A DNA stretch of 57,208 nt, taken from Bifidobacterium thermophilum DSM 20210. Its GTDB lineage: Bacteria > Actinomycetota > Actinomycetes > Actinomycetales > Bifidobacteriaceae. Position 1 is the stretch's first letter, and each line of letters begins with the position of its first letter. This document shows positions 42,938 through 52,328 of the stretch, piece by piece. Under the pieces are notes generated by a model. That model ran no database searches and was not told the DNA's origin. It saw nothing but the letters and a program-made list of their open reading frames with translations. Both the position numbers and the translations under genes were made by a program. The stretch is from positions 1 to 57,208 of the forward strand of contig JDUB01000004.1 in NCBI GenBank assembly GCA_000771265.1, in the 5' to 3' direction.

Positions 42938-44089
42938 ATGGCAGAACACATCGAGCTCACTGATGATCTGGTTGCCACCAGACGCCATCTGCATGAAACA
43001 CCGGAATTGAGCTTCAAGGAGGTGAACACCACCGCGTTCCTCGCGGACAAGCTGCGTTCACTCGGTGTTGAAGTGCTCGACAGCCCGCTGGAAACCGGTG
43101 TTATCGGCCTGATTCAGGGCGAGCACGACGGTCCGCGCGTCGGTCTGCGCGCCGATATCGACGGCCTGCCGGTCACCGAGGAAAGCGGCTTGGACTTCGC
43201 CTCGCACAATCCGGGCGTTATGCACGCCTGCGGGCACGACATCCACATGACCAGCCTGCTCGGGGCGGTCGAATGGTTCGCCTCCCACCGCGACCGGATC
43301 AACGGCAGCCTGAAAATCGTGTTCCAGCCGGCGGAGGAGACCGGACGCGGTGCGAAATCCGTCGTCGATTCCGCAATGGTGGACGATCTCGACGCGATGG
43401 TTGGCACGCACAACAACCCGGACTATACGCCCGGCCAGCTGGCCGTCGGCATCGAACCGATGATGGCCGGATGCGTGAAATTCTACGTCGATCTGCACGC
43501 TGAAGGCACGCACGCCGGCTACCCGCATCTGGGCACCGGCCCGTTGGAGGCGATGGCCTCGATGATCCTGTCCCTGCAGACCATCGTCAGCCGCAATGCG
43601 ACGCCGTTCCACCCGCTGGTCGTTTCCGTCACGGAAGTCCACGGCGGCGACGTGTGGAATGTCGTGCCCGCCGAAGCTGGATTCCTCGGCACCGTCCGTT
43701 ACTTCTACAAGGAAGATTCGCAGCTCGCCGAACGCCGCATGCGCGCGATCGTGGAGCACACGGCCGCCGCGTACGGCATCAGTGCGGACTTCCGCTGGGA
43801 CGATTTCCAGGACCCGCTGGTCTCCGACCCTGACCTTGCGAAGGTTGTCGCCGCCGACGTGCCGGATTACGCCGATTTGCAGCCGATCCACCCGTCCATG
43901 GCGGGGGAGGACTTCGTCGAGTTCAGCAAGGTCTGCCCGGTGGTCTTCGCATTCGTCGGTTCCAACGGCGGCCCGGGACACCACGGCCTGCATAGCCCCA
44001 AGTTCATCGCCAAGGATGCGGCTGTCAAGACGGGTGCCGAATTCTATATCAACGCCGCGTTGCGCGTGCTTGACGAAGTCAGGTCGTGA
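42938..44089 (+). CDS. M20D-family metallo-amidohydrolase (N-acyl-amino-acid hydrolase type)
   Basis: A 383-residue dinuclear metal amidohydrolase of the M20D/hippurate hydrolase group. Metal ligands are visible in HACGHDIHM (Cys and His), PAEETGRGAK (Glu-Glu) and near the C-terminus in GPGHHGLHSP. The dimerisation (lid) domain lies between about 180 and 290. Members deacylate N-acyl amino acids or N-acetyl-cysteine-like sulfur compounds. Directly downstream of metQNI, hydrolysis of N-acyl-methionine or related sulfur amino acids is a reasonable guess. The ATG at 42938 follows GGGGAGGA; the upstream frame has no ribosome site. Confidence 0.88.
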   Translation: MAEHIELTDDLVATRRHLHETPELSFKEVNTTAFLADKLRSLGVEVLDSPLETGVIGLIQGEHDGPRVGLRADIDGLPVTEESGLDFASHNPGVMHACGHDIHMTSLLGAVEWFASHRDRINGSLKIVFQPAEETGRGAKSVVDSAMVDDLDAMVGTHNNPDYTPGQLAVGIEPMMAGCVKFYVDLHAEGTHAGYPHLGTGPLEAMASMILSLQTIVSRNATPFHPLVVSVTEVHGGDVWNVVPAEAGFLGTVRYFYKEDSQLAERRMRAIVEHTAAAYGISADFRWDDFQDPLVSDPDLAKVVAADVPDYADLQPIHPSMAGEDFVEFSKVCPVVFAFVGSNGGPGHHGLHSPKFIAKDAAVKTGAEFYINAALRVLDEVRS

Positions 44090-44134
44090 CAAGCGGGACA
44101 TCTTGTTGTGCCATGCCCTCATTATGCTGGGGGT

Positions 44135-45832
44135 ATGGCACAGATTCGCATAGCACTCGCTCAGATCGACACCTGCGTCGGCGACCTTGAAGGCAACGCC
44201 GAGAAGACGCTGGAGTATGCGCACCGCGCGGCTCGACAGCATGCACAGGTGGTCGTGTTCCCGGAGATGACCCTGACCGGATACCCGATTGAGGATTTGG
44301 CGCTCAGGCGCACCTTCCGCAAAGCCGCGTGGGATAAGGCGAACTGGCTTGCCACCGAACTTGAAGCCGACGGGCTGGGCGACTTGTATGTCGTCGTTGG
44401 CACGGTCGGCACCGACCACGCCTCCGACAAGCCGCGCAACCGGCTGGTCGTGCTGCATAACGGCGTCGTCTGGGCTGGCTACGACAAGCATTTCCTGCCC
44501 AATTACGGGGTGTTCGACGAGTTTCGCATCTTCTCGCCTGGTGACCATTCGACCGTTGTCGAAGTCGACGGCGTCAGGCTCGGATTCGCCATCTGCGAAG
44601 ACATCTGGCAGGACGGCGGCCCGGTCGCAGAACTCGCCGGACGTGGCATCGACGTGCTCGTCACCATGAACGGTTCGCCCTACGAGGAAGGCAAAACCCA
44701 TACGCGCTTCGACCTGGCCGTCCGCCGCGCCCGGGAGGTCTCCGCCCCCGTGGTGTACGTCAACCAGGTTGGCGGTCAGGACGATCTCGTCTTCGACGGC
44801 GGCAGCTTCACCGTGGACGCCGACGGCACGCTGCTGCAACGCTCGCCTATGTTCGTGGAGGATCTTGGCCTGTTCGACTTCGACACCGACGCCGAGCGTC
44901 AGACGACTGGGGTCATCGCCCCGGCGCCAGACAAGGACGAGGAGGTCTACACCGCCTGCGTGCTCGGGCTCAAGGACTACATGCGCAAGAACCATTTCAG
45001 CGGCGTGTGCCTGGGCCTGTCCGGCGGCATCGATTCCGCGCTCGTGGCGGCCATGGCCGCGGACGCCTGCGGAGGGGCCAATGTCTGGGGCATCTCCATG
45101 CCCAGCATGTATTCCTCTGACGGTTCGAAGGACGATGCGGCTGACCTTGCGGCCAACATCGGCGCCCACTATGACATCCAGCCGATCGAACCGCTGTTCG
45201 TCGCCTACCAAAACCAGCTGCATCTCGAGGGTGTGGCCGCCGAAAACCTCCAGGCGCGCATCCGCGGTGTCATCGTCATGGCGTATTCCAACTCGAAGGG
45301 TGTGCTCGCGCTCGCCACAGGCAACAAATCCGAACTCGCCTGCGGATATTCGACCATCTACGGCGACGCCGTCGGCGGGTACGCGCCCATCAAGGACCTG
45401 CTCAAGACCCGTGTATGGGAACTCGCCCGGTGGCGCAACGAGGCTTGCGCGCACGGCATGGGCATCGGTGGGCTGCATATCGTAGGGAACGAAGCGGGGG
45501 AGCACGGCAAGCCCGCCCCGAACGACATCATTATCCCGGTCAATTCAATCACCAAGGCTCCGAGTGCTGAACTTCGCCCGGGACAGAAGGATTCCGACTC
45601 CCTGCCTGAATACGCGTTGCTCGACCAAGTGCTCGCCGCATACATCGAACACGCCCACGGCCGCGCCGATCTGCTGGCCGATGGCTTCGATGAGAAGACC
45701 GTCGATACGGTGATGCGGCTCGTCGACCGCGCCGAATGGAAACGCCGCCAGTACCCACTCGGCCCGAAAGTCACCGCGCTCGCCTTCGGGCGCGACCGCC
45801 GCCTGCCGGTGACGAGCGCATTCCGCGAGTAA
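44135..45832 (+). CDS. nadE: Glutamine-dependent NAD(+) synthetase
   Basis: NadE amidates deamido-NAD using glutamine. The 565-residue protein has an N-terminal nitrilase-type glutaminase domain with the Glu-Lys-Cys triad (FPEMTLTGYP, YDKHFLPNYGVFDE, AICEDIW). The C-terminal ATP-pyrophosphatase synthetase domain carries the P-loop LSGGIDSALVAAM (about residue 296), ALATGNKSE and GDAVGGYAPIKDL. The ATG at 44135 is preceded by GGGGGT with no usable spacing, while TATGCT ends 6 nt upstream, so a leaderless start is likely. The small conserved gene follows at 24 bp. Confidence 0.96.
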   Translation: MAQIRIALAQIDTCVGDLEGNAEKTLEYAHRAARQHAQVVVFPEMTLTGYPIEDLALRRTFRKAAWDKANWLATELEADGLGDLYVVVGTVGTDHASDKPRNRLVVLHNGVVWAGYDKHFLPNYGVFDEFRIFSPGDHSTVVEVDGVRLGFAICEDIWQDGGPVAELAGRGIDVLVTMNGSPYEEGKTHTRFDLAVRRAREVSAPVVYVNQVGGQDDLVFDGGSFTVDADGTLLQRSPMFVEDLGLFDFDTDAERQTTGVIAPAPDKDEEVYTACVLGLKDYMRKNHFSGVCLGLSGGIDSALVAAMAADACGGANVWGISMPSMYSSDGSKDDAADLAANIGAHYDIQPIEPLFVAYQNQLHLEGVAAENLQARIRGVIVMAYSNSKGVLALATGNKSELACGYSTIYGDAVGGYAPIKDLLKTRVWELARWRNEACAHGMGIGGLHIVGNEAGEHGKPAPNDIIIPVNSITKAPSAELRPGQKDSDSLPEYALLDQVLAAYIEHAHGRADLLADGFDEKTVDTVMRLVDRAEWKRRQYPLGPKVTALAFGRDRRLPVTSAFRE

Positions 45833-45856
45833 GGTACTCGTATCGGGAGGATGTCT

Positions 45857-46045
45857 ATGGCTGACAAGCAATGGTATTTCAATATGGTCACCGGGCAACC
45901 GGAATACGGTATGATCTCGCCTGATTCGCAACGTATGGGGCCGTACCGGACCAGGCAGGACGCGCTCGACGCGTGGAAGATCGTCAAGGAACGCAACGCC
46001 ACGTGGAACGAGCAGGACCGGCAGTGGAAACGGTGGGGCAAGTAG
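45857..46045 (+). CDS. Small conserved actinobacterial protein (SPOR-like annotation in relatives)
   Basis: A 62-residue basic, Trp-rich protein: WYFNMVTGQPEYG, then SPDSQRMGPYRTRQDALDAW and a charged helix ending RQWKRWGK. The same pattern (W-Y-F-N-x-x-T-G, R-M-G-P-Y, then a helix) recurs in short actinobacterial proteins often labelled SPOR-like; their role is unknown to me. GGGAGG lies 6 nt before the ATG at 45857; another ATG at 45851 abuts the ribosome site and is unlikely. It follows nadE by 24 bp on the same strand and ends at a strong terminator. Confidence 0.8.
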   Translation: MADKQWYFNMVTGQPEYGMISPDSQRMGPYRTRQDALDAWKIVKERNATWNEQDRQWKRWGK

Positions 46046-46117
46046 CGGCGGCCATGCGGGCGGCTGCCGGTTCCGAGACCATCTGGCATCCATCATCGCG
46101 GTAGGCCGGTTTTTCTT

Positions 46118-46165
46118 TCTGCTTCTTCCGACGCTGAACACGGCCTCAGCGTCGGAAGAAGCAGA
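46118..46165 (+). terminator. Terminator after nadE and small gene (repeat-derived)
   Basis: A perfect 20-bp stem (TCTGCTTCTTCCGACGCTGA and complement) with an 8-nt loop. This is the best-preserved copy of the dispersed palindrome seen at 24657-24706. Confidence 0.9.
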
Positions 46166-46238
46166 ATCGTATGTATACGCGTGTACTGTGCATCGCTGAT
46201 TCGCCGATTGCGTTCCACTTGATTGCGCTCCAACCGAT

Positions 46239-46293
46239 TGTGATATAAGTCACGTCCACGCCCGACACGACGCCATCGTCATGGCATTACAAT
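46239..46293 (+). promoter_or_regulatory. pflB promoter with CRP/FNR-family-like site
   Basis: TGTGA-TATAAG-TCACG (46239-46254) matches the TGTGA-N6-TCACA pattern of CRP-family operators at nearly every position. TACAAT (46288-46293) about 56 bp before pflB is a good -10 but lacks a -35, as expected for an activator-dependent promoter. Alternatively, TATAAG inside the dyad is itself a -10 and the site represses. Confidence 0.55.
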
Positions 46294-46348
46294 AGAAGTC
46301 AAACGCAGCGTAACGGTGCGTTGCGGCGACTGACACCAAGGAGTGGAT

Positions 46349-48724
46349 ATGACAGCAGTTGACCAGACCGCCCTCTCCCAGGAGGAACTCGAAGCCAAGG
46401 CATGGGACGGCTTCAACGGCGGACATTGGCAGCAGGATATCGATGTTCGCGACTTCATCCAGAAGAACTACACCCCGTACGAGGGCGATGAGTCCTTCCT
46501 CGCTGATGCCACCGACAAGACGAAGCACATGTGGAAGTACCTCGACGACAACTATCTCGCCGTCGAGCGCCGCCAGCGTGTCTACGACGTGGACACCCAC
46601 ACTCCGGCCGACATCGACGCGTTCCCGGCCGGCTACATCGAGAGCCCAGAAGTCGACAACGTGGTGGTCGGTCTGCAGACCGACGAGCCGTGCAAGCGCG
46701 CGATGATGCCGAACGGCGGCTGGCGCATGGTCGAGCAGGCCATTCTCGAGGCCGGCAAGGAGCCGGACCCCGAAGTCAAGAAGATTTTCACCAAGTACCG
46801 CAAGACCCACAATGACGGCGTGTTCGGCGTGTATACGAAGAACATCAAAATCGCCCGCCACAACAAGATTCTCACTGGTCTGCCGGATGCCTACGGCCGT
46901 GGCCGCATCATCGGCGACTACCGCCGTGTGGCCCTGTACGGTGTGAACACGCTGATCAAGCTCAAGCAGCGCGACAAGGATTCCGTGCCGTACCGCAACG
47001 ATTTCACCGAACCGGAGATCGAGCACTGGATTCGCTTCCGCGAAGAGCATGACGACCAGATCAAGGCACTGAAGAAGCTCATCAACCTCGGCAACGAGTA
47101 CGGCCTCGACCTGTCCCGCCCGGCGCAGACCGCGCAGGAAGCCGTCCAGTGGACGTACATGGGCTATCTCGCCGCCGTCAAGAGCCAGGATGGTGCCGCC
47201 ATGAGCTTCGGCCGCAACTCCGCGTTCTTCGACATCTACATCGAGCGCGACTTGAAGTCCGGCAAGCTCGACGAGCAGGGCGCCCAGGAGCTCATTGACC
47301 AGATTGTCATGAAGCTGCGCATCGTGCGCTTCCTGCGTACCAAGGCCTACGACCAGATCTTCTCCGGCGATCCGTACTGGGCGACTTGGTCCGATGCCGG
47401 TTTCGGCGACGACGGCCGCTGCATGGTCACCAAGACCTCCTTCCGCCTGCTTAACACGCTGACGCTGGAGCATCTTGGACCTGGCCCCGAACCGAACATC
47501 ACGATTTTCTGGGATCCGAAGCTGCCTGAAGCCTACAAGCGCTTCTGCGCCCGCATCTCCATCGACACCTCGGCCATCCAGTATGAGTCCGACAAGGAGA
47601 TTCGCTCCCATTGGGGCGACGACGCGGCCATCGCCTGCTGTGTGTCCCCGATGCGCGTCGGCAAGCAGATGCAGTTCTTCGCTGCTCGCGTCAACTCCGC
47701 GAAGGCCCTGCTGTACGCGATCAACGGCGGCCGCGACGAGATGACCGGTATGCAGGTCATCGAGAAGGGCGTCATCGACCCGATCAAGCCCGAGGCCGAC
47801 GGCACGCTCGACTTCGAGAAGGTCAAGACCAACTACGAGAAGGCCCTCGAATGGCTGTCCGAGACCTACGTCGAAGCGCTGAACATCATCCATTACATGC
47901 ATGACAAGTACGCGTACGAGGCCATCGAGATGGCGCTGCACGACAAGGAGGTGTACCGCACCCTCGGCTGCGGCATGTCCGGCCTGTCCATTGCCGCCGA
48001 CTCGCTGTCCGCGCTCAAGTACGCCAAGGTGTACCCGGTCTACAACAAAGACGCGAAGGACACCCCGGGCCACGAGAAGGAATATGTCGAAGGTGCCGAT
48101 GACGACCTGGTGGTCGGCTACCGCACCGAAGGCGAGTTCCCGATTTACGGCAACGACGACGATCGCGCTGACGACCTCGCCAAGTGGGTCGTTTCCACGG
48201 TCATGGGCCAGGTCAAGCGCCTGCCGGTCTACCGCGGTGCGGTTCCGACCCAGTCGATTCTGACCATCACCTCCAACGTGGAGTACGGCAAGAACACCGG
48301 TTCCTTCCCGTCCGGCCACAAGAAGGGCACCCCGTACGCCCCGGGCGCGAACCCGGAGAACGGCATGGATTCCCACGGCATGCTTCCGTCGATGTTCTCA
48401 GTCGGCAAGATCGACTACAACGACGCGCTTGACGGCATTTCGCTGACCAACACCATCACGCCTGAAGGCCTGGGCCGCGATGAGGACGAGCGCATCAACA
48501 ACCTCGTCGGCATCCTCGACGCGGGCAACGGCCATGGCCTGTATCACGCGAACATCAACGTCCTGCGCAAGGAGCAGCTTGAGGACGCCGTCGAGCATCC
48601 TGAGAAGTACCCGCACCTGACCGTGCGTGTCTCCGGCTACGCGGTGAACTTCGTCAAGCTCACCCGTGAGCAGCAGCTCGACGTGATTTCGCGCACCTTC
48701 CATCAGGGCGCTGTCGTCGACTGA
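46349..48724 (+). CDS. pflB: Formate C-acetyltransferase (pyruvate formate-lyase)
   Basis: PFL cleaves pyruvate with CoA to acetyl-CoA and formate by glycyl-radical chemistry under anaerobic conditions. In bifidobacteria this yields extra ATP and rebalances the fructose-6-phosphate shunt. The 791-residue protein has the active-site Cys pair in [12 protein letters not shown] (about 429-430) and the radical Gly in RVSGYAVNF (about 763). AAGGAG with 5-nt spacing selects the ATG at 46349; a GTG two codons upstream overlaps the ribosome site. It is followed by a terminator and then pflA. Confidence 0.97.
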   Translation: MTAVDQTALSQEELEAKAWDGFNGGHWQQDIDVRDFIQKNYTPYEGDESFLADATDKTKHMWKYLDDNYLAVERRQRVYDVDTHTPADIDAFPAGYIESPEVDNVVVGLQTDEPCKRAMMPNGGWRMVEQAILEAGKEPDPEVKKIFTKYRKTHNDGVFGVYTKNIKIARHNKILTGLPDAYGRGRIIGDYRRVALYGVNTLIKLKQRDKDSVPYRNDFTEPEIEHWIRFREEHDDQIKALKKLINLGNEYGLDLSRPAQTAQEAVQWTYMGYLAAVKSQDGAAMSFGRNSAFFDIYIERDLKSGKLDEQGAQELIDQIVMKLRIVRFLRTKAYDQIFSGDPYWATWSDAGFGDDGRCMVTKTSFRLLNTLTLEHLGPGPEPNITIFWDPKLPEAYKRFCARISIDTSAIQYESDKEIRSHWGDDAAIACCVSPMRVGKQMQFFAARVNSAKALLYAINGGRDEMTGMQVIEKGVIDPIKPEADGTLDFEKVKTNYEKALEWLSETYVEALNIIHYMHDKYAYEAIEMALHDKEVYRTLGCGMSGLSIAADSLSALKYAKVYPVYNKDAKDTPGHEKEYVEGADDDLVVGYRTEGEFPIYGNDDDRADDLAKWVVSTVMGQVKRLPVYRGAVPTQSILTITSNVEYGKNTGSFPSGHKKGTPYAPGANPENGMDSHGMLPSMFSVGKIDYNDALDGISLTNTITPEGLGRDEDERINNLVGILDAGNGHGLYHANINVLRKEQLEDAVEHPEKYPHLTVRVSGYAVNFVKLTREQQLDVISRTFHQGAVVD

Positions 48725-48784
48725 CCCTGTCGCCCTCGGGTGGCTGAAGCAGGCGTGTGTGGCATGACCACACGAGCCGCATGA

Positions 48785-48816
48785 CTGGGGGCGGGGCCGA
48801 AAGGTTCCGCCCCCAG
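48785..48816 (+). terminator. Terminator between pflB and pflA
   Basis: A 14-bp stem CTGGGGGCGGGGCC/GGTTCCGCCCCCAG (two G-U pairs) closed by a GAAA tetraloop lies 61 nt after pflB. Readthrough would give lower pflA expression. Confidence 0.8.
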
Positions 48817-48865
48817 CCGTTTCCCGGTGCCATATGTGGCACAGGTCATGACAAGGAGGACAATG

Positions 48866-49792
48866 ATGTCATCGACAGATACGCAATCGCAATCGCGGAC
48901 AGAGCCCACGGCCACCGGTTCCCAGGGATTCCATACGACCACGCCACATATGCTCAAGACGTCCAAGCAGTATGCGAGTCAGACCCTGATGGGCGGATTG
49001 TCTGGTTTCGAGTCACCGATCGGCTTGGATCGTCGAGACCGTATCGAGGCGCTTCATACGGGCGATATCGGTTTCGTACATTCGTGGGATATCAACACGT
49101 CCGTTGACGGTCCGGGCACACGGATGACCGTGTTCATGAGTGGATGCCCGCTGCGCTGCCAGTACTGCCAGAACCCTGACACCTGGAAGATGCGTGACGG
49201 CCAGCCGGTATATCTGGAGGCGATGATCAAGAAGATCGACCGCTATCAGGACCTGTTCAAGTCCACCGGCGGCGGAATCACCTTCTCGGGCGGCGAATCC
49301 ATGATGCAGCCAGCCTTCGTGTCGCGCGTGTTCCGCGCAGCCAAGGAGATGGGTGTGCACACTTGCCTTGATACTTCGGGCTTCCTCAACCGTAACTACA
49401 CCGACGAAATGATTGAGGATATCGACCTGTGCCTGCTAGACGTCAAATCCGGCGACGAGGAGACCTACCACCGGGTGACTGGGGGGGTGCTCGCCCCGAC
49501 CATCGAATTCGGGCAGCGGCTCGCCGCGGCGGGCAAGAAGATCTGGGTGCGATTTGTGCTCGTTCCAGGCCTTACCGACGACCCGCAGAACGTGGAGAAT
49601 GTGGCGCGCATTTGTGAGACTTTCGGTGATGCCGTCGAACATATCGATGTGCTGCCGTTCCACCAGCTAGGACGCCCGAAATGGCACGAATTGCGCATTC
49701 CGTACCCGCTTGAGGATGCCAAGGGGCCGGACGCGAAGCTCCGCGCCCGTGTCGCCAAGCAATTCGAAGATCACGGCTTCAAGGTGTACTGA
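48866..49792 (+). CDS. pflA: Pyruvate formate-lyase-activating enzyme
   Basis: A radical SAM enzyme that installs the glycyl radical on PflB. The 308-residue protein has an N-terminal tail of about 60 residues rich in Ser, Thr and Gln. The radical SAM core follows: DGPGTRMTVFMSGCPLRCQYC carries the CX3CX2C cluster motif, followed by GGGITFSGGESMMQ and DTSGFLNR. AAGGAGGA gives 5-nt spacing to the second of two tandem ATGs (48863, 48866). It lies downstream of pflB past a partial terminator. Confidence 0.96.
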   Translation: MSSTDTQSQSRTEPTATGSQGFHTTTPHMLKTSKQYASQTLMGGLSGFESPIGLDRRDRIEALHTGDIGFVHSWDINTSVDGPGTRMTVFMSGCPLRCQYCQNPDTWKMRDGQPVYLEAMIKKIDRYQDLFKSTGGGITFSGGESMMQPAFVSRVFRAAKEMGVHTCLDTSGFLNRNYTDEMIEDIDLCLLDVKSGDEETYHRVTGGVLAPTIEFGQRLAAAGKKIWVRFVLVPGLTDDPQNVENVARICETFGDAVEHIDVLPFHQLGRPKWHELRIPYPLEDAKGPDAKLRARVAKQFEDHGFKVY

Positions 49793-49883
49793 CACCGTTG
49801 ATGCGTGCCGGGTGTCGTTGGTATCCGCGACCCCGTGTTGAGCTGACGTCGTTGCTGTGCGTGACTTTGTTGTTGCTTGTGAC

Positions 49884-49913
49884 TGCGTTGTTCCGTGCAT
49901 GCGTTGTTCCGTG
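49884..49913. repeat. Short 14-bp direct repeat
   Basis: TGCGTTGTTCCGTG occurs twice with a 16-bp period in the T/G-rich gap between pflA and the DUF3000 gene. Confidence 0.8.
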
Positions 49914-49973
49914 ACCTCGTTCGGTACGGGGTGTCGTTTACCGCAATCGCATGAAACGCCCTAACCTGTAGCC

Positions 49974-50768
49974 ATGGCACAGATTTTCTCATTCCCTGGT
50001 GGATTTTCCGGCCGCGGCTCTTCAGACGGCTTTGGACGGTCAAATACCCGTCGCCCGCCGAAACGCCCCGACGGAATACCCGACCAGGTGTGGGAAGCGG
50101 TGTTGTCGGTCTATGGCACTCCGCAGATGCCCGGCATCCATTGGCATGAGGTGCCGGTACCGCACTCCATCGCGGATTACGGGATTGGCGTGGGCATCGT
50201 CTGCGTTGCCGATGCCTCAGAACCCGCTGGCAGTCGTGGAGATTTACAGCCCTCGATCGCCGCTCGGCACGTTGCTTCGGATTCTGATCCCTATACCGGT
50301 GGTGATCGTAGTCCGCACGATATAGGCGGTTTCTCCTATGGATTGGGATTGCATCGTTTTGCCGAGAACACGGCATGGGGTTGGATCACCTTGCTGTATT
50401 TCGACAATCCTCCGCGCGGATGGGACTCGCACTGGCGTTGCGTGGGATTCTGCCGCATGCCAATCAACCAGTGGGACGGCGGTTTCGCAGAGCATCACAC
50501 CACACGGTGTTGGGAGACGGTCAAAGGCCGACTGATCGATGCCGGTACGGACGCAGATTCCATCGCCGGCACGGTCACAGTCAGTCATGACACGTCCTTT
50601 GGCACGGCGGACAGCGAAGTGCCGTCACGATTCGAATTCCGTGTGTCGTGGACCCCGCCTGCCAGACCGGGTACTGCGCTCGACACGGTCGATGCGGGCT
50701 TCCAGATCTCCATGTGGTCGAGACTGCTGATGGAAGGGCTGTGCCGGGCACCGATGGCTCAGCGTTGA
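49974..50768 (+). CDS. DUF3000 family protein
   Basis: A 264-residue soluble protein of the actinobacterial DUF3000 family, with unknown function. Recognisable parts are VWEAVLSVYGTPQMPGIHWHEVPVPHSIADYG near residue 40 and the C-terminal AGTVTVSHDTSFG with EFRVSWTPP and MWSRLLMEGLC. In actinobacteria this family is found just upstream of ribonuclease D, as here. The ATG has no Shine-Dalgarno; TAACCT ends 6 nt upstream, consistent with a leaderless transcript. The gap to rnd is 149 bp. Confidence 0.88.
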   Translation: MAQIFSFPGGFSGRGSSDGFGRSNTRRPPKRPDGIPDQVWEAVLSVYGTPQMPGIHWHEVPVPHSIADYGIGVGIVCVADASEPAGSRGDLQPSIAARHVASDSDPYTGGDRSPHDIGGFSYGLGLHRFAENTAWGWITLLYFDNPPRGWDSHWRCVGFCRMPINQWDGGFAEHHTTRCWETVKGRLIDAGTDADSIAGTVTVSHDTSFGTADSEVPSRFEFRVSWTPPARPGTALDTVDAGFQISMWSRLLMEGLCRAPMAQR

Positions 50769-50917
50769 TTCGTTGATTCAATGTCGTTGCCGGTGCTGAG
50801 GCCGCGTGCGGCCCCCATGCCGCATCCTACGGTCAACGGTGACGGTACTATGTCGTATCGGCGCGCGGGTGGCGGCCCGCTGCACCGGAACATACGACGA
50901 CAAGGAGTGCAGACGCA

Positions 50918-52276
50918 GTGAGTGTTCGACCGACGGATACCACCGGAGTGGGCGGCCCATTACGGGCGGTGACGGCCAGCGGCGACCCACGGTTCCATGG
51001 TGAACCACATCTGTTGGCCGAACCAAGAGCGGGCGTGCCTGACATCATCGACACTTTGGATGGCTTTAAGCGCTACTGTGAGTTGCTGTCTGAAGGCTCC
51101 GGCCCGTTGGCTGCCGATGCCGAACGCGCTTCGGGATACCGGTACGGCCACGAGGATTGGCTGGTTCAGTTCAAACGCGAAGGCGCGGGAATTGGTTTGC
51201 TTGACCCGGTGGCATTGGCCGAGCAGGGGGCGGATTGGTCGCAATTCAATGACGCCGTCGGGGATGTGACATGGATTCTCCATGATTCCATGCAGGATCT
51301 GCCCGGATTTTATGACATCGGCATGCGCCCCCAGCGGCTGTTCGATACGGAAATCGCCGCGAGATTGCTGGGATTGCACCGATTCGGTCTGTCCGCGGTG
51401 ACGGAATACTACCTGGGAATGACGCTCGCGAAGGAACACTCCGCCGCGGATTGGTCATATCGTCCGCTGCCGCGCGATTGGCGCAACTATGCCGCGCTCG
51501 ATGTCGAGCTGCTCGCCGAGCTGATGGACCATATGTCCCGTGACCTCGTGCGCCAAGGTAAGGATGAGTGGGCGCGGGAGGAATTCGCCTACGCCCTGCG
51601 CGAAGGACTTCAGCCGCGTAAACCCCACCCGGTGCCGTGGCTTCGGATCTCGCATATCAACGTTCTGAGCCATGACCGGCTTGGCCAGGCGGTCGCCAAG
51701 GCGCTTTGGGAACAGCGCGACCGGCTCGCCCGGCAGTATGACATCGAGCCGGCGCTTTTACTGCCCGATTCGGCCATCATCGAGGCAGCCCGTAAGAAAC
51801 CGCACAACAACCGTGAATTCCGGGCCATTCGTTCGCTCAATGAACGGGTGCGTATCCATACCGGCAGCGAGCAGGACAAGATGTTTGAACGGTACGCGCC
51901 AATCCAGCGGTCCATCAAGCCCTCGTTGTGGAAGACCACAATCCAGCAGGCACTCGATTTGCCCGCCAGCCAGTGGCCAACCATGCCGCAGCCCCAGCAT
52001 GACGCGCAGACCAACGCCCCGCGTTCCATGAAATACTGGCAGATCCACCATCCCGGCCGCTATGACACGCTGCAGCAGGTCAGACGTGTGATTCAGCAGA
52101 TTGCTGAAGACACCCACACCCCGGCCGATGTCATCATCAAACCGCAGATCGTGCGCAACCTGTGCTGGACGGATCATCCCGAACGCCGTGACGTGGCCCG
52201 CTTCTTCACTGAGCAGGGCGCGCGCGACTGGCAGGTGCGGCTGCTTGCAGCGTCCGTAAGTCGCGTTATCATATAA
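50918..52276 (+). CDS. rnd: Ribonuclease D-like 3'-5' exonuclease with HRDC domain
   Basis: A DEDDy-type exoribonuclease of 452 residues, probably acting on tRNA and other stable RNA 3' ends. Exo motifs are visible: LAADAERASGY (Exo I Asp-x-Glu), HDSMQDLPGF (Exo II) and NYAALDVELL (Exo III Tyr-x3-Asp). An HRDC domain (about 240-320) follows and a second helical region completes the protein. AAGGAG lies 10 nt before the GTG at 50918, which is a little far; no better start was found. The tig promoter lies within its last codons. Confidence 0.9.
   Translation: MSVRPTDTTGVGGPLRAVTASGDPRFHGEPHLLAEPRAGVPDIIDTLDGFKRYCELLSEGSGPLAADAERASGYRYGHEDWLVQFKREGAGIGLLDPVALAEQGADWSQFNDAVGDVTWILHDSMQDLPGFYDIGMRPQRLFDTEIAARLLGLHRFGLSAVTEYYLGMTLAKEHSAADWSYRPLPRDWRNYAALDVELLAELMDHMSRDLVRQGKDEWAREEFAYALREGLQPRKPHPVPWLRISHINVLSHDRLGQAVAKALWEQRDRLARQYDIEPALLLPDSAIIEAARKKPHNNREFRAIRSLNERVRIHTGSEQDKMFERYAPIQRSIKPSLWKTTIQQALDLPASQWPTMPQPQHDAQTNAPRSMKYWQIHHPGRYDTLQQVRRVIQQIAEDTHTPADVIIKPQIVRNLCWTDHPERRDVARFFTEQGARDWQVRLLAASVSRVII
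52245..52272 (+). promoter_or_regulatory. Putative tig promoter
   Basis: TTGCAG (52245-52250), a 16-bp spacer and TATCAT (52267-52272) overlap the end of rnd and lie about 57 bp before tig. Confidence 0.6.
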
Positions 52277-52328
52277 CGGTTGCCTTATACGGCAGAAGAA
52301 TGCATACTCGTCAATCAGGAGCGCAAGC

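Larger units (their letters stand above)
46046..46348 (+). other. Intergenic region upstream of pflB
   Basis: About 300 bp containing the repeat-derived terminator (46118-46165), a CRP-like dyad (46239-46254) and a probable pflB -10 (TACAAT, 46288-46293). No gene is seen. Confidence 0.65.

Noticed and set aside
43058..45505. An 815-codon minus-strand open frame opposite the M20 and nadE genes
   Set aside because: It spans two well-supported forward genes and their gap and has no recognisable domain.
46250..48376. A 708-codon minus-strand open frame opposite pflB
   Set aside because: Shadow of pflB; it would also run through the pflB promoter region.
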